From JBBIWA01 sp037439425 (GTDB lineage: Bacteria > Acidobacteriota > Blastocatellia > RBC074), in assembly GCA_037439425.1 (NCBI GenBank), contig JBBIWA010000023.1, positions 1 to 64,000 of the forward strand: a stretch of 64,000 nt of DNA. Direction: 5' to 3'. The notes below the pieces were generated by a model. It saw nothing but the letters and a program-made list of their open reading frames with translations, had not been told where the DNA came from and did not search any database. Made by a program: the position numbers and the translations under genes. Shown here in pieces: positions 27,901 to 36,556 of the stretch; position 1 is the stretch's first letter, and every line of letters begins with the position of its first letter.

Positions 27901-29286
27901 ATGCATCAACCAATAGAGGCGGGGTTAATCAGAGGAATTCGCCGGTGGGACCTGGTCGCGGTCGCGCTCAACGGGATCATCGGGGCGGGCATTTTTGGAC
28001 TGCCGTCGAAGGTTTACGCTTTGATCGGTCCCTACAGCCTGATCGCCTTTGTGGCCTGCGCGCTGGTTGTGGCATTGATTATTCTGTGTTTCGCTGAAGT
28101 GGGTAGCCGCTTCAGCGAAACGGGCGGACCATACCTTTATGCGCGCGAGGCGCTGGGGTCTGTAGCTGGCTTCGAGGTGGGCTGGCTGGTATGGCTGTCG
28201 CGGCTGACGGCGTTTGCGGCCAATTGCAATCTGCTGGTTGAATATCTCGGCTATTTCTGGCCGCAGGTGGTGGCGGGCTGGCCGCGTGCGATGGTGATTA
28301 CGACCGTCGTCGTTTCGCTCACTGTAGCCAACGTCACCGGCGTGAGCAATGCGGCCAAGCTCAGCAATCTCTTCACCGTAGCGAAGCTGATCCCGATCAC
28401 GCTGTTTATCGGGGCCGGACTGTTCTTTCTCAATCCGCAGAATTTTGTTTCTGCGACGCAGCCCGCCTTTGACAACTTCTCACAGGCCGTGTTGCTGCTG
28501 GTTTACGCATTCACCGGTTTTGAGATGGCGATGATCCCGGCGGGCGAAATACACAACCCACAACGCAATCTGCCTTTCGCCATCCTCCTAACCATCGGAG
28601 CTGTGGCATTGATTTACATCCTGATTCAAGTGGTGTGTGTCGGGACGCTGCCGGAGCTGGCCACTTCCAATCGCCCGTTGGCTGATGCGAGCCATCGGTT
28701 TCTCGGCGCGGCTGGTGCCAGTGTGATCACGGCGGGCGCGATTGTTTCGATCACTGGTAACCTGGTTGTGATCATCCTGTCCGGAGCGCGTTTGCCTTTT
28801 GCGATGGCAAGCCAGCGCCAGCTGCCGCGCCTGCTGGCTGCAACGCACGAACGCTTTCACACGCCGCACATTGCGATCCTGCTGACGGGTGCGATTATGC
28901 TGGCGCTCACGCTGTCAGGCACCTTCATCTACGCCGTGACGATCAGCACAATTGCTAGGCTCTTGTCCTATGCCTCTGCCTGCGTGGGGCTGCTGATTCT
29001 GCGCCGTCGCGATGAGCAGCGGCCCGCCTTGTTCAAAGCGCCGGCTGGCATTGTGGTCTCGGGCGCGTCGCTTGCGCTGATTACGTGGCTGCTTTCACAC
29101 AGCACCTGGCGTGAAGCAGGCCATGCCAGCCTGGCAGCAGCAGCCGGTCTGCTGATTTACCTCGGGTACAAGTTATGGCGTGGCGGGGCAAGGGCTGAAA
29201 AGATAGCCCAGCCCACCGCAGGCTTAATCACCGCCGAGGTCCCAAACAGTCTGGCTTCGGATTTACCACCGGAGGGAAAGAGATGA
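27901..29286 (+). CDS. APC-family amino acid permease
   Basis: A 461-residue inner-membrane transporter with about twelve hydrophobic segments and the APC signature in segment 1 (LNGIIGAGIFGLPSKVYAL), where the backbone binds the amino-acid carboxylate. Segment 6 reads TGFEMAMIPAGEIHNPQRNLP, as in related permeases. Substrate cannot be read from the sequence. The stop overlaps the start of the AtuA-like gene by four bases, so the two are coupled. The 282 bases upstream hold no gene. Confidence 0.88.
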   Translation: MHQPIEAGLIRGIRRWDLVAVALNGIIGAGIFGLPSKVYALIGPYSLIAFVACALVVALIILCFAEVGSRFSETGGPYLYAREALGSVAGFEVGWLVWLSRLTAFAANCNLLVEYLGYFWPQVVAGWPRAMVITTVVVSLTVANVTGVSNAAKLSNLFTVAKLIPITLFIGAGLFFLNPQNFVSATQPAFDNFSQAVLLLVYAFTGFEMAMIPAGEIHNPQRNLPFAILLTIGAVALIYILIQVVCVGTLPELATSNRPLADASHRFLGAAGASVITAGAIVSITGNLVVIILSGARLPFAMASQRQLPRLLAATHERFHTPHIAILLTGAIMLALTLSGTFIYAVTISTIARLLSYASACVGLLILRRRDEQRPALFKAPAGIVVSGASLALITWLLSHSTWREAGHASLAAAAGLLIYLGYKLWRGGARAEKIAQPTAGLITAEVPNSLASDLPPEGKR

Positions 29287-29645
29287 AAGTACCGCTTCTC
29301 AAATTAGCTCATGCTCGTTCAGGCGACAAAGGAGATACTGCCAATATCGGACTGATTGCGCTCAAAGCGGACTACTACCCGATCCTCGTCAAAGAGGTCA
29401 CCGCAGAGCGGGTCAAGCAGCATTTCGCTGAATTTTGCCACGGTGAAGTAGAGCGCTATGAGCTGCCCAATCTCAATGCACTCAACTTTCTCTTGCACCG
29501 CAGCCTGGGTGGTGGTGGTACGCTTTCACTCAGGGCTGACCCTCAGGGCAAGACACTCAGCGCAGCGTTGTTACGAATGGAGATCGAGGTGGATGAAGAA
29601 CAGATGAGAAGGATCGGGCGTGAGGGGGTGGAGTTGCGGGCCTGA
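29283..29645 (+). CDS. AtuA-related small protein
   Basis: A 120-residue protein matching the C-terminal ferredoxin-fold part of AtuA (acyclic terpene utilisation) proteins: LLKLAHARSGDKGDTANIGLIA near the start and NALNFLLHRSLGGGGTLSLR toward the end. In AtuA the piece follows a DUF1446 domain; many genomes have it as a free small protein beside acyl-CoA or amino-acid catabolism genes. Its exact role is unknown. Here it is translationally coupled to an amino acid permease, and no DUF1446 gene is in the window. Confidence 0.78.
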   Translation: MKVPLLKLAHARSGDKGDTANIGLIALKADYYPILVKEVTAERVKQHFAEFCHGEVERYELPNLNALNFLLHRSLGGGGTLSLRADPQGKTLSAALLRMEIEVDEEQMRRIGREGVELRA

Positions 29646-29667
29646 TTGCCCACCCCCCGAGACCTGA

Positions 29668-30858
29668 CTATTTGTGACGATCGTTCTTGGCCCTGGCAGG
29701 CGCAGATTGCAATTCTTGCTGCGCGAAGGCTGCGCTGCCGCTGCGTTGATTATGGGGCTGTCGCATGAGCGCCGCATCGTTCACCTCATCGGCAACAAGC
29801 GCTCCGCCGACCTCTTTTGAAAAGACCAGCTTGCCGATCTCCGGTGAATAATCAACCAGCAGCAGATCACCCAGGCCCACCTGACCCGTGGCGATCAGGT
29901 TCGAGAGCGGATAGACGAGGAAGCGTTCAATCGCGCGCTTGAGATGGCGTGCGCCATACTTGAAATCAATCCCTTCGTCGAGGAGGAACTTCTTGGCTGC
30001 TTCTGTGCACTTGAAGACGAACTTCTCGCCTGATCCGCGCATAATGCGCTCCTGCACGGCGCTCAGTTCGATCTCGAGGATCTGCCGCAGATGTGTATCC
30101 TTGAGCGAGCGAAAGACCACCACCTTGTCAATGCGGTTCATGAATTCCGGCGAGAACTTGCGCCGCGCCGCCTCGACCGCCGTGCGGTAGATCTTCTGAT
30201 CCACCTCGCTATCGATCACGCCCGGCTTGGGTGCAAACCCAATGCCCCCGGAAATCAGCTCGCTCATCTCGCGCGCGCCAAGATTCGACGTCATAATCAC
30301 GATTGAGTTAGAGAAGTCTACGCGGCGATTGTCGCCCAGCGTGAGCGTCGCCTTATCCAGGATGCCGAGCAAGAGCTGCCACAAAGCGTCACTCGCTTTC
30401 TCGATCTCATCAAACAGCACCAGTGAGAGCTTGAGATTTTCCGTATGCGAGCGATCCAGATTCTCCTGCGTCAGCATCGGCGAGGTCTCGCGGTGGCCGA
30501 GATAGCCCGGCGGCGAGCCGATCAGTTTGGCGATTTCGTGCGAGTGCTGGAACTCGGCGCAGTCAATTTTGGTCACCAGATTGGCATCCCCAAACAATAC
30601 TTCAGCCGCAGCTTCGACGACCCGAGTCTTGCCAGAGCCAGTCGGCCCCAGAAAGAGCAACGTCCCAATCGGCCGGCCCGGATGGGCTAATCCCGCCAGG
30701 TAGATCTGATAGAGACCTGTGATCCGCCGCACAGCGCGCTCCTGCCCGACAATGCGAGCTGAGAGTTTATCCTCAAACTCCTGTGCTTGCGGACTCTTCA
30801 AATCCGGATTGAGATACTTGCCTGTCATTGCTGATTTCTGCCCGCTCTGGTTTGACAT
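29668..30858 (-). CDS. Single-ring AAA+ unfoldase, ClpB-D2/ClpX-like
   Basis: The 396-residue protein carries one AAA+ module of the Clp/Hsp100 second-ring type: Walker A FLGPTGSGKTRVVEAAAEVL, pore loop GSPPGYLGHRE, Walker B LVLFDEIEKAS, sensor 1 VIMTSNLGAREM, and the C-terminal small domain with EGIDFKYGARHLKRAIERF (sensor 2). It lacks an N-domain, a first ring, a zinc finger and the coiled-coil M domain. A poorly conserved tail follows. It may be a stand-alone unfoldase or disaggregase. ATG 30858 (MSNQSGQK) has AAGGAGC upstream; a longer start at 30900 is possible. It converges on the AtuA-like gene. Confidence 0.82.
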   Translation of the reverse strand: MSNQSGQKSAMTGKYLNPDLKSPQAQEFEDKLSARIVGQERAVRRITGLYQIYLAGLAHPGRPIGTLLFLGPTGSGKTRVVEAAAEVLFGDANLVTKIDCAEFQHSHEIAKLIGSPPGYLGHRETSPMLTQENLDRSHTENLKLSLVLFDEIEKASDALWQLLLGILDKATLTLGDNRRVDFSNSIVIMTSNLGAREMSELISGGIGFAPKPGVIDSEVDQKIYRTAVEAARRKFSPEFMNRIDKVVVFRSLKDTHLRQILEIELSAVQERIMRGSGEKFVFKCTEAAKKFLLDEGIDFKYGARHLKRAIERFLVYPLSNLIATGQVGLGDLLLVDYSPEIGKLVFSKEVGGALVADEVNDAALMRQPHNQRSGSAAFAQQELQSAPARAKNDRHK

Positions 30859-31446
30859 TGGCTTTTGCTCCTTGATGCGCCCACTTCTGGGAAGCCGCAC
30901 TTTCGAGGTTTTCTTGAAAGACCTCCTCTACTTTATCACTCCCAAATCCCGACCTCTTCCATGGTCTGGGAAGAAAACCCGAAGATTATATGCTTCAGCT
31001 TGAAATATCGTTGCCCGATTGGCGCACTCACTCCCAAGCTCATTTGCTGTCTTGACACCTACTTATTGCCTGTCGTTTATAACCAACAAATGAAGGGCCC
31101 CTAACAAAACCTTCGCGATCAGGGGGGTAACTCGGCGAGCACCTCTCAATTATCTTTAGTATTGCCTCCCCTCCCCTTCTCCCTTGATCCTGGCACAGCC
31201 AATCACCTACCTGGTGATGTGAGCGCCCGCCTCCGGAGCAAGCAACCAGTTTCTTTTCGATCCAAAAGAGTCGCCAAACACGACAGCGGCGGGGGCTCAG
31301 TAACTGAACTAAATCATAACCTATCGGATATCAAGCTTTCAACAAGGCTCTGCTTTGACTGACTCATCCAGGTTTGACTTGATCAGATACAGCGCAACTG
31401 AGAGCAATTGTCCGTCGAACGGAGCACTGGCCAATCAGGAAAGTGT
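30859..31446. other. Gene-free interval
   Basis: Between the AAA+ gene and the nanE remnant no frame with recognisable homology, RNA gene or clear terminator is seen. The short open frames here are unsupported. The first 100 bases should hold the promoter of the AAA+ gene. Confidence 0.5.
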
Positions 31447-32064
31447 TCAGTCGCCACGGCTGGAAGGACTGGCAGCGACAAACAGCCGCACCCTCCAGTC
31501 CAGACCTGCGATCACTGCACCCACGACAATGGCAAATGCTCCACAGTCAAAAGCTCGACACGCTTGCTCCGGAGTGGAGCTCCCTCCTTCGCAAACCACC
31601 GGCACGCTCAGTTTGGCTGCCAGGCGTTCGAGTAAATAAAAAGCCGGCCTCACCGTGCCTGCTGTTTCAGAGGTAAAGCCACAGAGTGTGGTCGCAACTA
31701 TTTCCGTACCACACTCGGCAGCGTAAACTCCTTCTTTATAAGTTGCCACCTCAGCCATCACTGGCCGGCACAATTCTTCACGCACCTGCCGAATCAGCTC
31801 CTTTATCCGCTCACCACCTGGGCGCGGACGGCGAGGGGCATCAAGCGCTACAACGCTTGATGCCCCTCTCAACTATCCGGCGCGCTGCTTCATAAATAGG
31901 AGTAAAGCGCTGATAATGTGAGGATCGTCAAGCGGTAATCCTGGGGGCGCCTGGCAGGAGAAGATCAGACCACCACGGAGGCGCTCAATTTCTGCTATTG
32001 CCCAATCATTCCGCTCAGTCACTTCTAGAGGGTCTCGACGACTCCGAGTTGGAGCATCTACCAC
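31447..32064 (-). pseudogene. nanE: N-acetylmannosamine-6-phosphate 2-epimerase remnant
   Basis: The upstream part (31873-32064) reads IERLRGGLIFSCQAPPGLPLDDP, the start of NanE. The downstream part (31447-31872) reads VVALDAPRRPRPGG, EVATYKEGVYAAECGTEIVATTLCG and VPVVCEGGSSTPEQ, its second half. About 70-80 central residues, including the catalytic Lys strand, are missing, and a stop separates the parts. NanE converts ManNAc-6-P to GlcNAc-6-P in sialic-acid and aminosugar breakdown. The gene is dead, but its presence supports an aminosugar theme with the NagR-type regulator nearby. Confidence 0.78.
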
Positions 32065-32158
32065 CTTGCCCTTCTCTGGTCTGCTGGCAGGAGTTTTTCG
32101 GAAGGACCTTCAAAAAACTACTCCAGAAAGCCTTTGACTCCAGCTTTCAAGTTCTTAA

Positions 32159-32370
32159 TTAGAGCGTGTCGCATAATTCGATGACTATACACCACTGGTG
32201 TTAGCCTCTTGTGATTACTTTTTCCCTTTCATCACTTTAGTCGCCTTTCAGCCTTGCGCCAAGCTGGCGGCTTTGGCTTGTGCGACCAAATCTCGCACAG
32301 GCGTACCTGAGAGCAGGCTTTTTTCAATGGCGACAATGTCAACATAGCTTCTTTTGTGCGATCCGCTCTA
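32159..32370. repeat. Imperfect terminal inverted repeats, IS/MITE remnant
   Basis: TTAGAGCGTGTCGCA (32159-32173) and the reverse of 32356-32370 (TTAGAGCGGATCGCA) match at 13 of 15 bases and bound 212 bases. On the minus strand inside, a 33-codon open stretch (ending at 32248) reads VDIVAIEKSLLSGTPVRDLV, which resembles the helix-turn-helix start of a mobile-element protein. The right end abuts the stop of the DUF4127 gene. The interval 32065-32371 has no other feature. Confidence 0.4.
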
Positions 32371-32371
32371 A

Positions 32372-34078
32372 CTAAAACTCATAATCTATCTTGTACTCAA
32401 TGGCCACTTCAAAGGTGCGCGGCCAGGGGAGATAGATCTTCAAGTCTTTCAGCCCGGTGAGCTTCACCGACCGTTTGACCTGATTGTAAAAAGCCAGCGT
32501 GTAAGTGCGCCCTTGAAAGTGATTGGCGAAGAATTGTTCGATCAAAGAGCGCATTCGTGCGGCGAGTTCACGGCTAATCTGCGCCTGCATCTCCGCAGTG
32601 AGTTCGTCAGTTGCAATCTTCAGCTCTTGGTGCAAATGCCGATTAAGCTCCGGACGCACAATGTCGTGGTAAAGATAGTCCCCAACGAAACGATGCATCA
32701 GGAACTCAAAGTGAGCAGCGTAGGCGCGTGCAGCCCGGTCAGCGCGATCGTTGAGTTTACTGCGGAAGAAGACTCGCATGTTGGCGTGGGCTATCGCCGT
32801 GCCGAGCGTGTTACTCGCCGTATTCCACGCCGCATAGCTGGACAGTCTGTCAATCAGCCCTTCGCGTTTGAGCGCTTCTACCAGGCGTTCATCCGCTCCG
32901 CTGTAATGCGGCGCGGGGAAGGCTACATCAGCCAGCGCCACAGGCTTGAAGGCTTTAAGATCTGTTATTAATCGTCGGAGAAAATCATTAAACTCTTTCT
33001 CGCCAGTCTCTGGGGCATTGACGTAAAGCGTGTAGTCGGCCTCCTCTGCGCGGTTGACAAGGCGCCCTCCTGCGGCCTTGATTTGGTTCTCCACTGTGAA
33101 TTGAAGTGGCTGGTCTTCGTAAGGCGCAATTATTTGCTTGCTCTTCTCAGCGGAGTAGACGACTGCGACCTTGACCCGCCAGCGAAACTTGTCAAGCACG
33201 GCGCGACTGACCAGCGTGAGCGAACCTTCATCCGTGCCATTGTAAATTGGCACGCGCGACTCTAGTCCTACCTCCTTGAGTCGCTCGTGCAAGATTTCTT
33301 GATCCTGCCGATGCAATCCGTAGAGGCGGGCATCGTCTTGGAGCAAGATCAGGTGATTGACTATGCCCGCCCTGACCAGCTCGATCATCGCCAGATTGAT
33401 CTGCAAATTGCGCCGCCGTGCAGCCAGGTAATCATTAACTACTTTGGGATCGAGCTCTTTCTTTAACTGCTCCAACTCGGCAGCAAGTCGTTCATCTCCG
33501 CTCTTCGGCACGCGGTCTTCTAGCTCTGCCCAGCGAGCGAGCTGATCGCGCCAGGGGCGGCTTGCCGCATCAGCAGTCGGAGCTATACGCATAATCACAT
33601 TGAAGGCGTAAACCGGAACACGCGGATACTTTTGTTTGAACCAGCGGAAGAATTCCAAATGCTTCTGAGCTGCCTCAAGCGGCGTGCGATGAGTGCGCGA
33701 AGCGACCAGGCCGCCGTAAGCCAGCATGTCAACCGCCACGATGAGCGCATCCACAATTCCGTAGTCCTGCACGCGCAGCCATTCAATAATGCGCGCTGGA
33801 TCGCCCGGAGTAGTGAAGCTGCCCAGCGTTTCCGGCGGTGGTATCAGCACCCGATGATCAGCTACTCTGCCGATCATCTGCGCAAACTGCGCAACGGCTG
33901 GGCGATCGTCTAACGGCACCAGTACTATGTAACCCGCTGAGCCGAGCGGGCCGGGATGCATCGGTACAGGTTTAAGTTTCGGCGGCTGCTGCGCTTTTCC
34001 CGCGCGCAATGTTAGCGCGGATGAAAGTGTCAGCAACAGAGAGAAGCTCAGCAGAAAGCAAGTCTTCATTGAGGACAT
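32372..34078 (-). CDS. Exported DUF4127 family protein
   Basis: A 568-residue protein with a signal peptide (about 1-28) and the DUF4127 start VPLDDRPAVAQFAQMIGR. The fold contains long Rossmann-like segments such as DALIVAVDMLAYGGLVASRT and AFNVIMRIAPTAD. No biochemical activity is established for the family that I know of; it is often beside aminosugar or anhydromuropeptide genes. Here the neighbours are a dead nanE and a NagR-like GntR regulator, in the same orientation. A periplasmic role in aminosugar metabolism is inference. Confidence 0.82.
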   Translation of the reverse strand: MSSMKTCFLLSFSLLLTLSSALTLRAGKAQQPPKLKPVPMHPGPLGSAGYIVLVPLDDRPAVAQFAQMIGRVADHRVLIPPPETLGSFTTPGDPARIIEWLRVQDYGIVDALIVAVDMLAYGGLVASRTHRTPLEAAQKHLEFFRWFKQKYPRVPVYAFNVIMRIAPTADAASRPWRDQLARWAELEDRVPKSGDERLAAELEQLKKELDPKVVNDYLAARRRNLQINLAMIELVRAGIVNHLILLQDDARLYGLHRQDQEILHERLKEVGLESRVPIYNGTDEGSLTLVSRAVLDKFRWRVKVAVVYSAEKSKQIIAPYEDQPLQFTVENQIKAAGGRLVNRAEEADYTLYVNAPETGEKEFNDFLRRLITDLKAFKPVALADVAFPAPHYSGADERLVEALKREGLIDRLSSYAAWNTASNTLGTAIAHANMRVFFRSKLNDRADRAARAYAAHFEFLMHRFVGDYLYHDIVRPELNRHLHQELKIATDELTAEMQAQISRELAARMRSLIEQFFANHFQGRTYTLAFYNQVKRSVKLTGLKDLKIYLPWPRTFEVAIEYKIDYEF

Positions 34079-34296
34079 GACGTACTACTTACTTGCTGCG
34101 CCACCACAAGCGGGCAGGCTACAGGTTAACAGCAAACTTGCGGCCTGTTCCCCCGCACTGGCTTGAGGTAGTCTTGAGGGCGATACTTTAAGGTCTCTGT
34201 CCCAGCAAAGCCAATCTGGGAGGATTTACTGTCTGGCGTCCAATGCACCGCTCCTCATAAGGAGATATAGCTGATTACGGAGAAGCTTACAGACGG

Positions 34297-34333
34297 CTGT
34301 CTGCGCTATCGCAAATGAATGGCCGCTTGATAG
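34297..34333. repeat. Degenerate duplicate of the gntR 3' end
   Basis: Bases 34297-34333 (with TCGCAAATGAATGGCCGC) repeat 34373-34408 (with TCGCAAATGAATAGCTGC), the last codons of the GntR gene. The copy is about 76 bases downstream of the gene end and is not coding. It looks like a local duplication relic. Confidence 0.5.
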
Positions 34334-34364
34334 TACTTACTTGAGGCAGAAGTGAAAAAGAACG

Positions 34365-35102
34365 CTAAGAGCTGCTGCGCCGTCGCAAATGAATAGCTGC
34401 CTGATAGCGGTCGCCACGATAAACCGTGCGCACGACTTCAATCGGCGTGTTGTCTTCAGCGTAGACCGCGCGATGCACTACCAACAGCGGCGCGCGCAGT
34501 TTGATCGAGAGCAATTCAGCGTCGCGGCGTGAAGCGCAGGCGGCTTCCAGGATCTCATCAGCCCAGGCCAAGCGCACACCGTAGGTTTGTTCCAGCAACT
34601 TGTAAAGCGAACCGCGCTCAACATCCGACCGCTTCAGCCCTGGACACAGATGTACTGGCACATACGATCTCTCGTGTGCCATCGGGACCTGATTGGCCAG
34701 CCGCAACCTGATAATCTCGAAGGCCTCCTCATCTTCCGTCAGAAGAAGCTGTCGGGCGATCTCTTCTCCAGGTTTCAAGCGTTTGAATGAGAGCACCCGG
34801 GAACTTGCCACCAGGCCGCGCCGTTGCATGTCTTCGGTAAAGCCGAGCAGTTGGCGCGTATTTACATTCATCTTAGGCTCCGCCACGAAAGTTCCACGCC
34901 CCCGCTCAGCGTAGATTAATCCATCCTCACGCAACGCGCGCAGCGCCTGTCGTGCAGTCATCCGGCTGACGCCGAAGCGCTCAGAGAGTTCGCGCTCCGA
35001 GAGCAGGTGCCCAGGCTTCATCTCTCCACGCTCAATACTCTGGCGCAACGCCTGTTCGATCTGATGGTAAAGTGGCGCAAAACTGTGCTTATTGAGTTTC
35101 AT
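34365..35102 (-). CDS. GntR/HutC-family regulator, NagR/DasR-like
   Basis: A repressor of 245 residues. Residues 1-75 are a GntR winged helix (LYHQIEQALRQSIERGEMKPG, LSERELSERFGVSRMTARQALR, GRGTFVAEP). Residues about 85-240 are a UTRA effector domain with FTEDMQRRGL and the ERSYVP segment. NagR/DasR members bind GlcN-6-P or GlcNAc-6-P and repress aminosugar uptake and catabolism. A palindrome close to the DasR/NagR dre consensus lies about 52 bases upstream of its start, so autoregulation is likely. The probable target genes nearby are the DUF4127 gene and the nanE relic. Confidence 0.88.
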   Translation of the reverse strand: MKLNKHSFAPLYHQIEQALRQSIERGEMKPGHLLSERELSERFGVSRMTARQALRALREDGLIYAERGRGTFVAEPKMNVNTRQLLGFTEDMQRRGLVASSRVLSFKRLKPGEEIARQLLLTEDEEAFEIIRLRLANQVPMAHERSYVPVHLCPGLKRSDVERGSLYKLLEQTYGVRLAWADEILEAACASRRDAELLSIKLRAPLLVVHRAVYAEDNTPIEVVRTVYRGDRYQAAIHLRRRSSS

Positions 35103-35153
35103 GCCAACCTCAGGCTCACTCCTCCTTCCATAGCTGATGCGGCATAGATGTCT

Positions 35154-35169
35154 AGTGGTCTATACCACT
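35154..35169. promoter_or_regulatory. dre-like operator (NagR/DasR box)
   Basis: AGTGGTCTATACCACT is a 16-base palindrome (arms AGTGGT / ACCACT) that closely matches the known DasR/NagR site ACTGGTCTAGACCACT. It is placed upstream of the GntR gene it would control. Confidence 0.8.
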
Positions 35170-35234
35170 GGACCAGAGTTTTATACCCCACCCACGCGCC
35201 CGGCGTCAAGCGGAGCGCTGCTTAACTTTGCAGG

Positions 35235-35359
35235 GGTGCAATTAAAAGTGGGACTCACCTTTACAAGCGCACGCATCTGGCGTGCTGCGCTCCTACGGCA
35301 AATCAGGCACGTCGTGCGCTCGTGAGGGCGAGCTGTTTAGTCCCACTTTTAATTGCACC
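35235..35359. repeat. MITE-like element with 20-base inverted ends
   Basis: GGTGCAATTAAAAGTGGGAC (35235-35254) and its exact reverse complement (35340-35359) bound a 125-base segment. The direct repeat TTGCAGGGG occurs at 35228-35236 and 35361-35369, at both outer edges. It has no coding capacity. Inner bases also contain palindromic GCACGTCGTGC. Confidence 0.7.
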
Positions 35360-36292
35360 ATTGCAGGGGAAAGCTCAAGTCAATCGGCTTGAAGCCTTCT
35401 TTCTGCGGCCAAGCAGCTTAACAGCAATTCCCGCTTAGCTGGATACGGCTGTAAATGGTTGAATGAGACAAAAGAGTTTCTGCACTTGAAACGGAAGAGG
35501 TTATGAAATAAGCGCGGAAGAGGTAACCAGTAAGGAATTAAACTCCCGCCCGGAGACCACTCAAGAGTTTAACTTTTGAAGCCTTTCGAGATTTGCTCAC
35601 CCTGAAGTCTTCAAGCAACTCCTTTGAGAGTCGTGAGCGCGAGACCGCTTTCGCAGTGGCTGGGGTGGCACTTCAGCACATTCTTCTTCCTTCAACACCC
35701 GAGCTTGCTGGCGGTTCAGCGAGGGATGAAGAACAAAGCTGGGCGAGCGGGAGCTGGAACGAGTCTTTGAGGTATAGGAGATAATGTCTGATACGCATAT
35801 GCGAGAGAGCTTGGACATGGTGCCGACCGAGTCTTTGCGGCAGCTCTGGCCTGAGGTCTTAGAGCGGACGGCTGCGAGTCGGATGGAGTGTGCAGTTTGT
35901 GACCGGGTGGGGAGAAGTATTAACTAGTCGCTTTCGAGGGAAGTGAATATTTTCCTTCGAGGAAGATCGACTCTGCTGGGAGTTTGAGGCGCAAGGGCAA
36001 GGACGGCGAGATGCATTATTCACACGTAGTGGTCGCACGTGACAATAGGCGCGCGCCTGCAGCCCGGACACTTTGCCGCAAGAGGCCACGGCCTTGCGCC
36101 GTGGAGTCTCACGATCTTCGCTACTGAACAGATCGCTGCAGCTCGAAGAGGCCACGGCCTTGCGCCGTGGAGTCTCACGATCCTGGCTACCAAATCCGCA
36201 ATCCACAATTCGCAATCCGAAATTCAAAGAGGAGTCTCACGATCCTGGCTACTGTAACCGCGGATTAAGAGCGTTTAGGAAAAGACGTTGAT

Positions 36293-36452
36293 GTTAGCCA
36301 GAAACGTGAAACTCCACGGCGCAAGGCCGTGGCCTCTCAAAATGATCCTGCCCCTGTGTGTAGCCAGAAACGTGAAACTCCACGGCACAAGGCCGTGGCC
36401 TCTCAAAATGCTCCCGCTCTCGTGCGTAGCCACAACCGTGAAACTCCACGGC
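36293..36452. repeat. Hairpin array within copy B
   Basis: Three units carry GTGAAACTCCACGGC and a CCACGGC / GCCGTGG hairpin, spaced about 65 bases, with alternating linkers (CTGCCCCTGTGTG or TCCCGCTCTCGTGCG). The third unit is split by the MITE at 36459-36556. Two further hairpins with GGAGTCTCACGATC stand at about 36084 and 36151. Confidence 0.85.
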
Positions 36453-36458
36453 GCAAGG

Positions 36459-36556
36459 AGACTGCTTAAAAAGTCCCATGAGGCCCCAATATTTGGGACT
36501 TTAGATCAGGTTAAGACACGATATACAGTATCGCTGGGAGGCTTTTTAAGCAGTCT
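36459..36556. mobile_element. 98-base MITE inserted in a hairpin loop
   Basis: Perfect 15-base inverted ends AGACTGCTTAAAAAG / CTTTTTAAGCAGTCT bound 98 bases with no coding capacity. The direct repeat CGCAAGG flanks it on both sides (36452-36458 and 36557-36563). Removing the element and one CGCAAGG restores the uninterrupted hairpin CCACGGCGCAAGGCCGTGG seen in the other units. This is a clean insertion with a seven-base target duplication. Confidence 0.88.

Noticed and set aside
35593..35784. 63-codon frame in copy B
   Set aside because: The matching sequence in copy C is shifted out of frame, so it is not conserved as protein.
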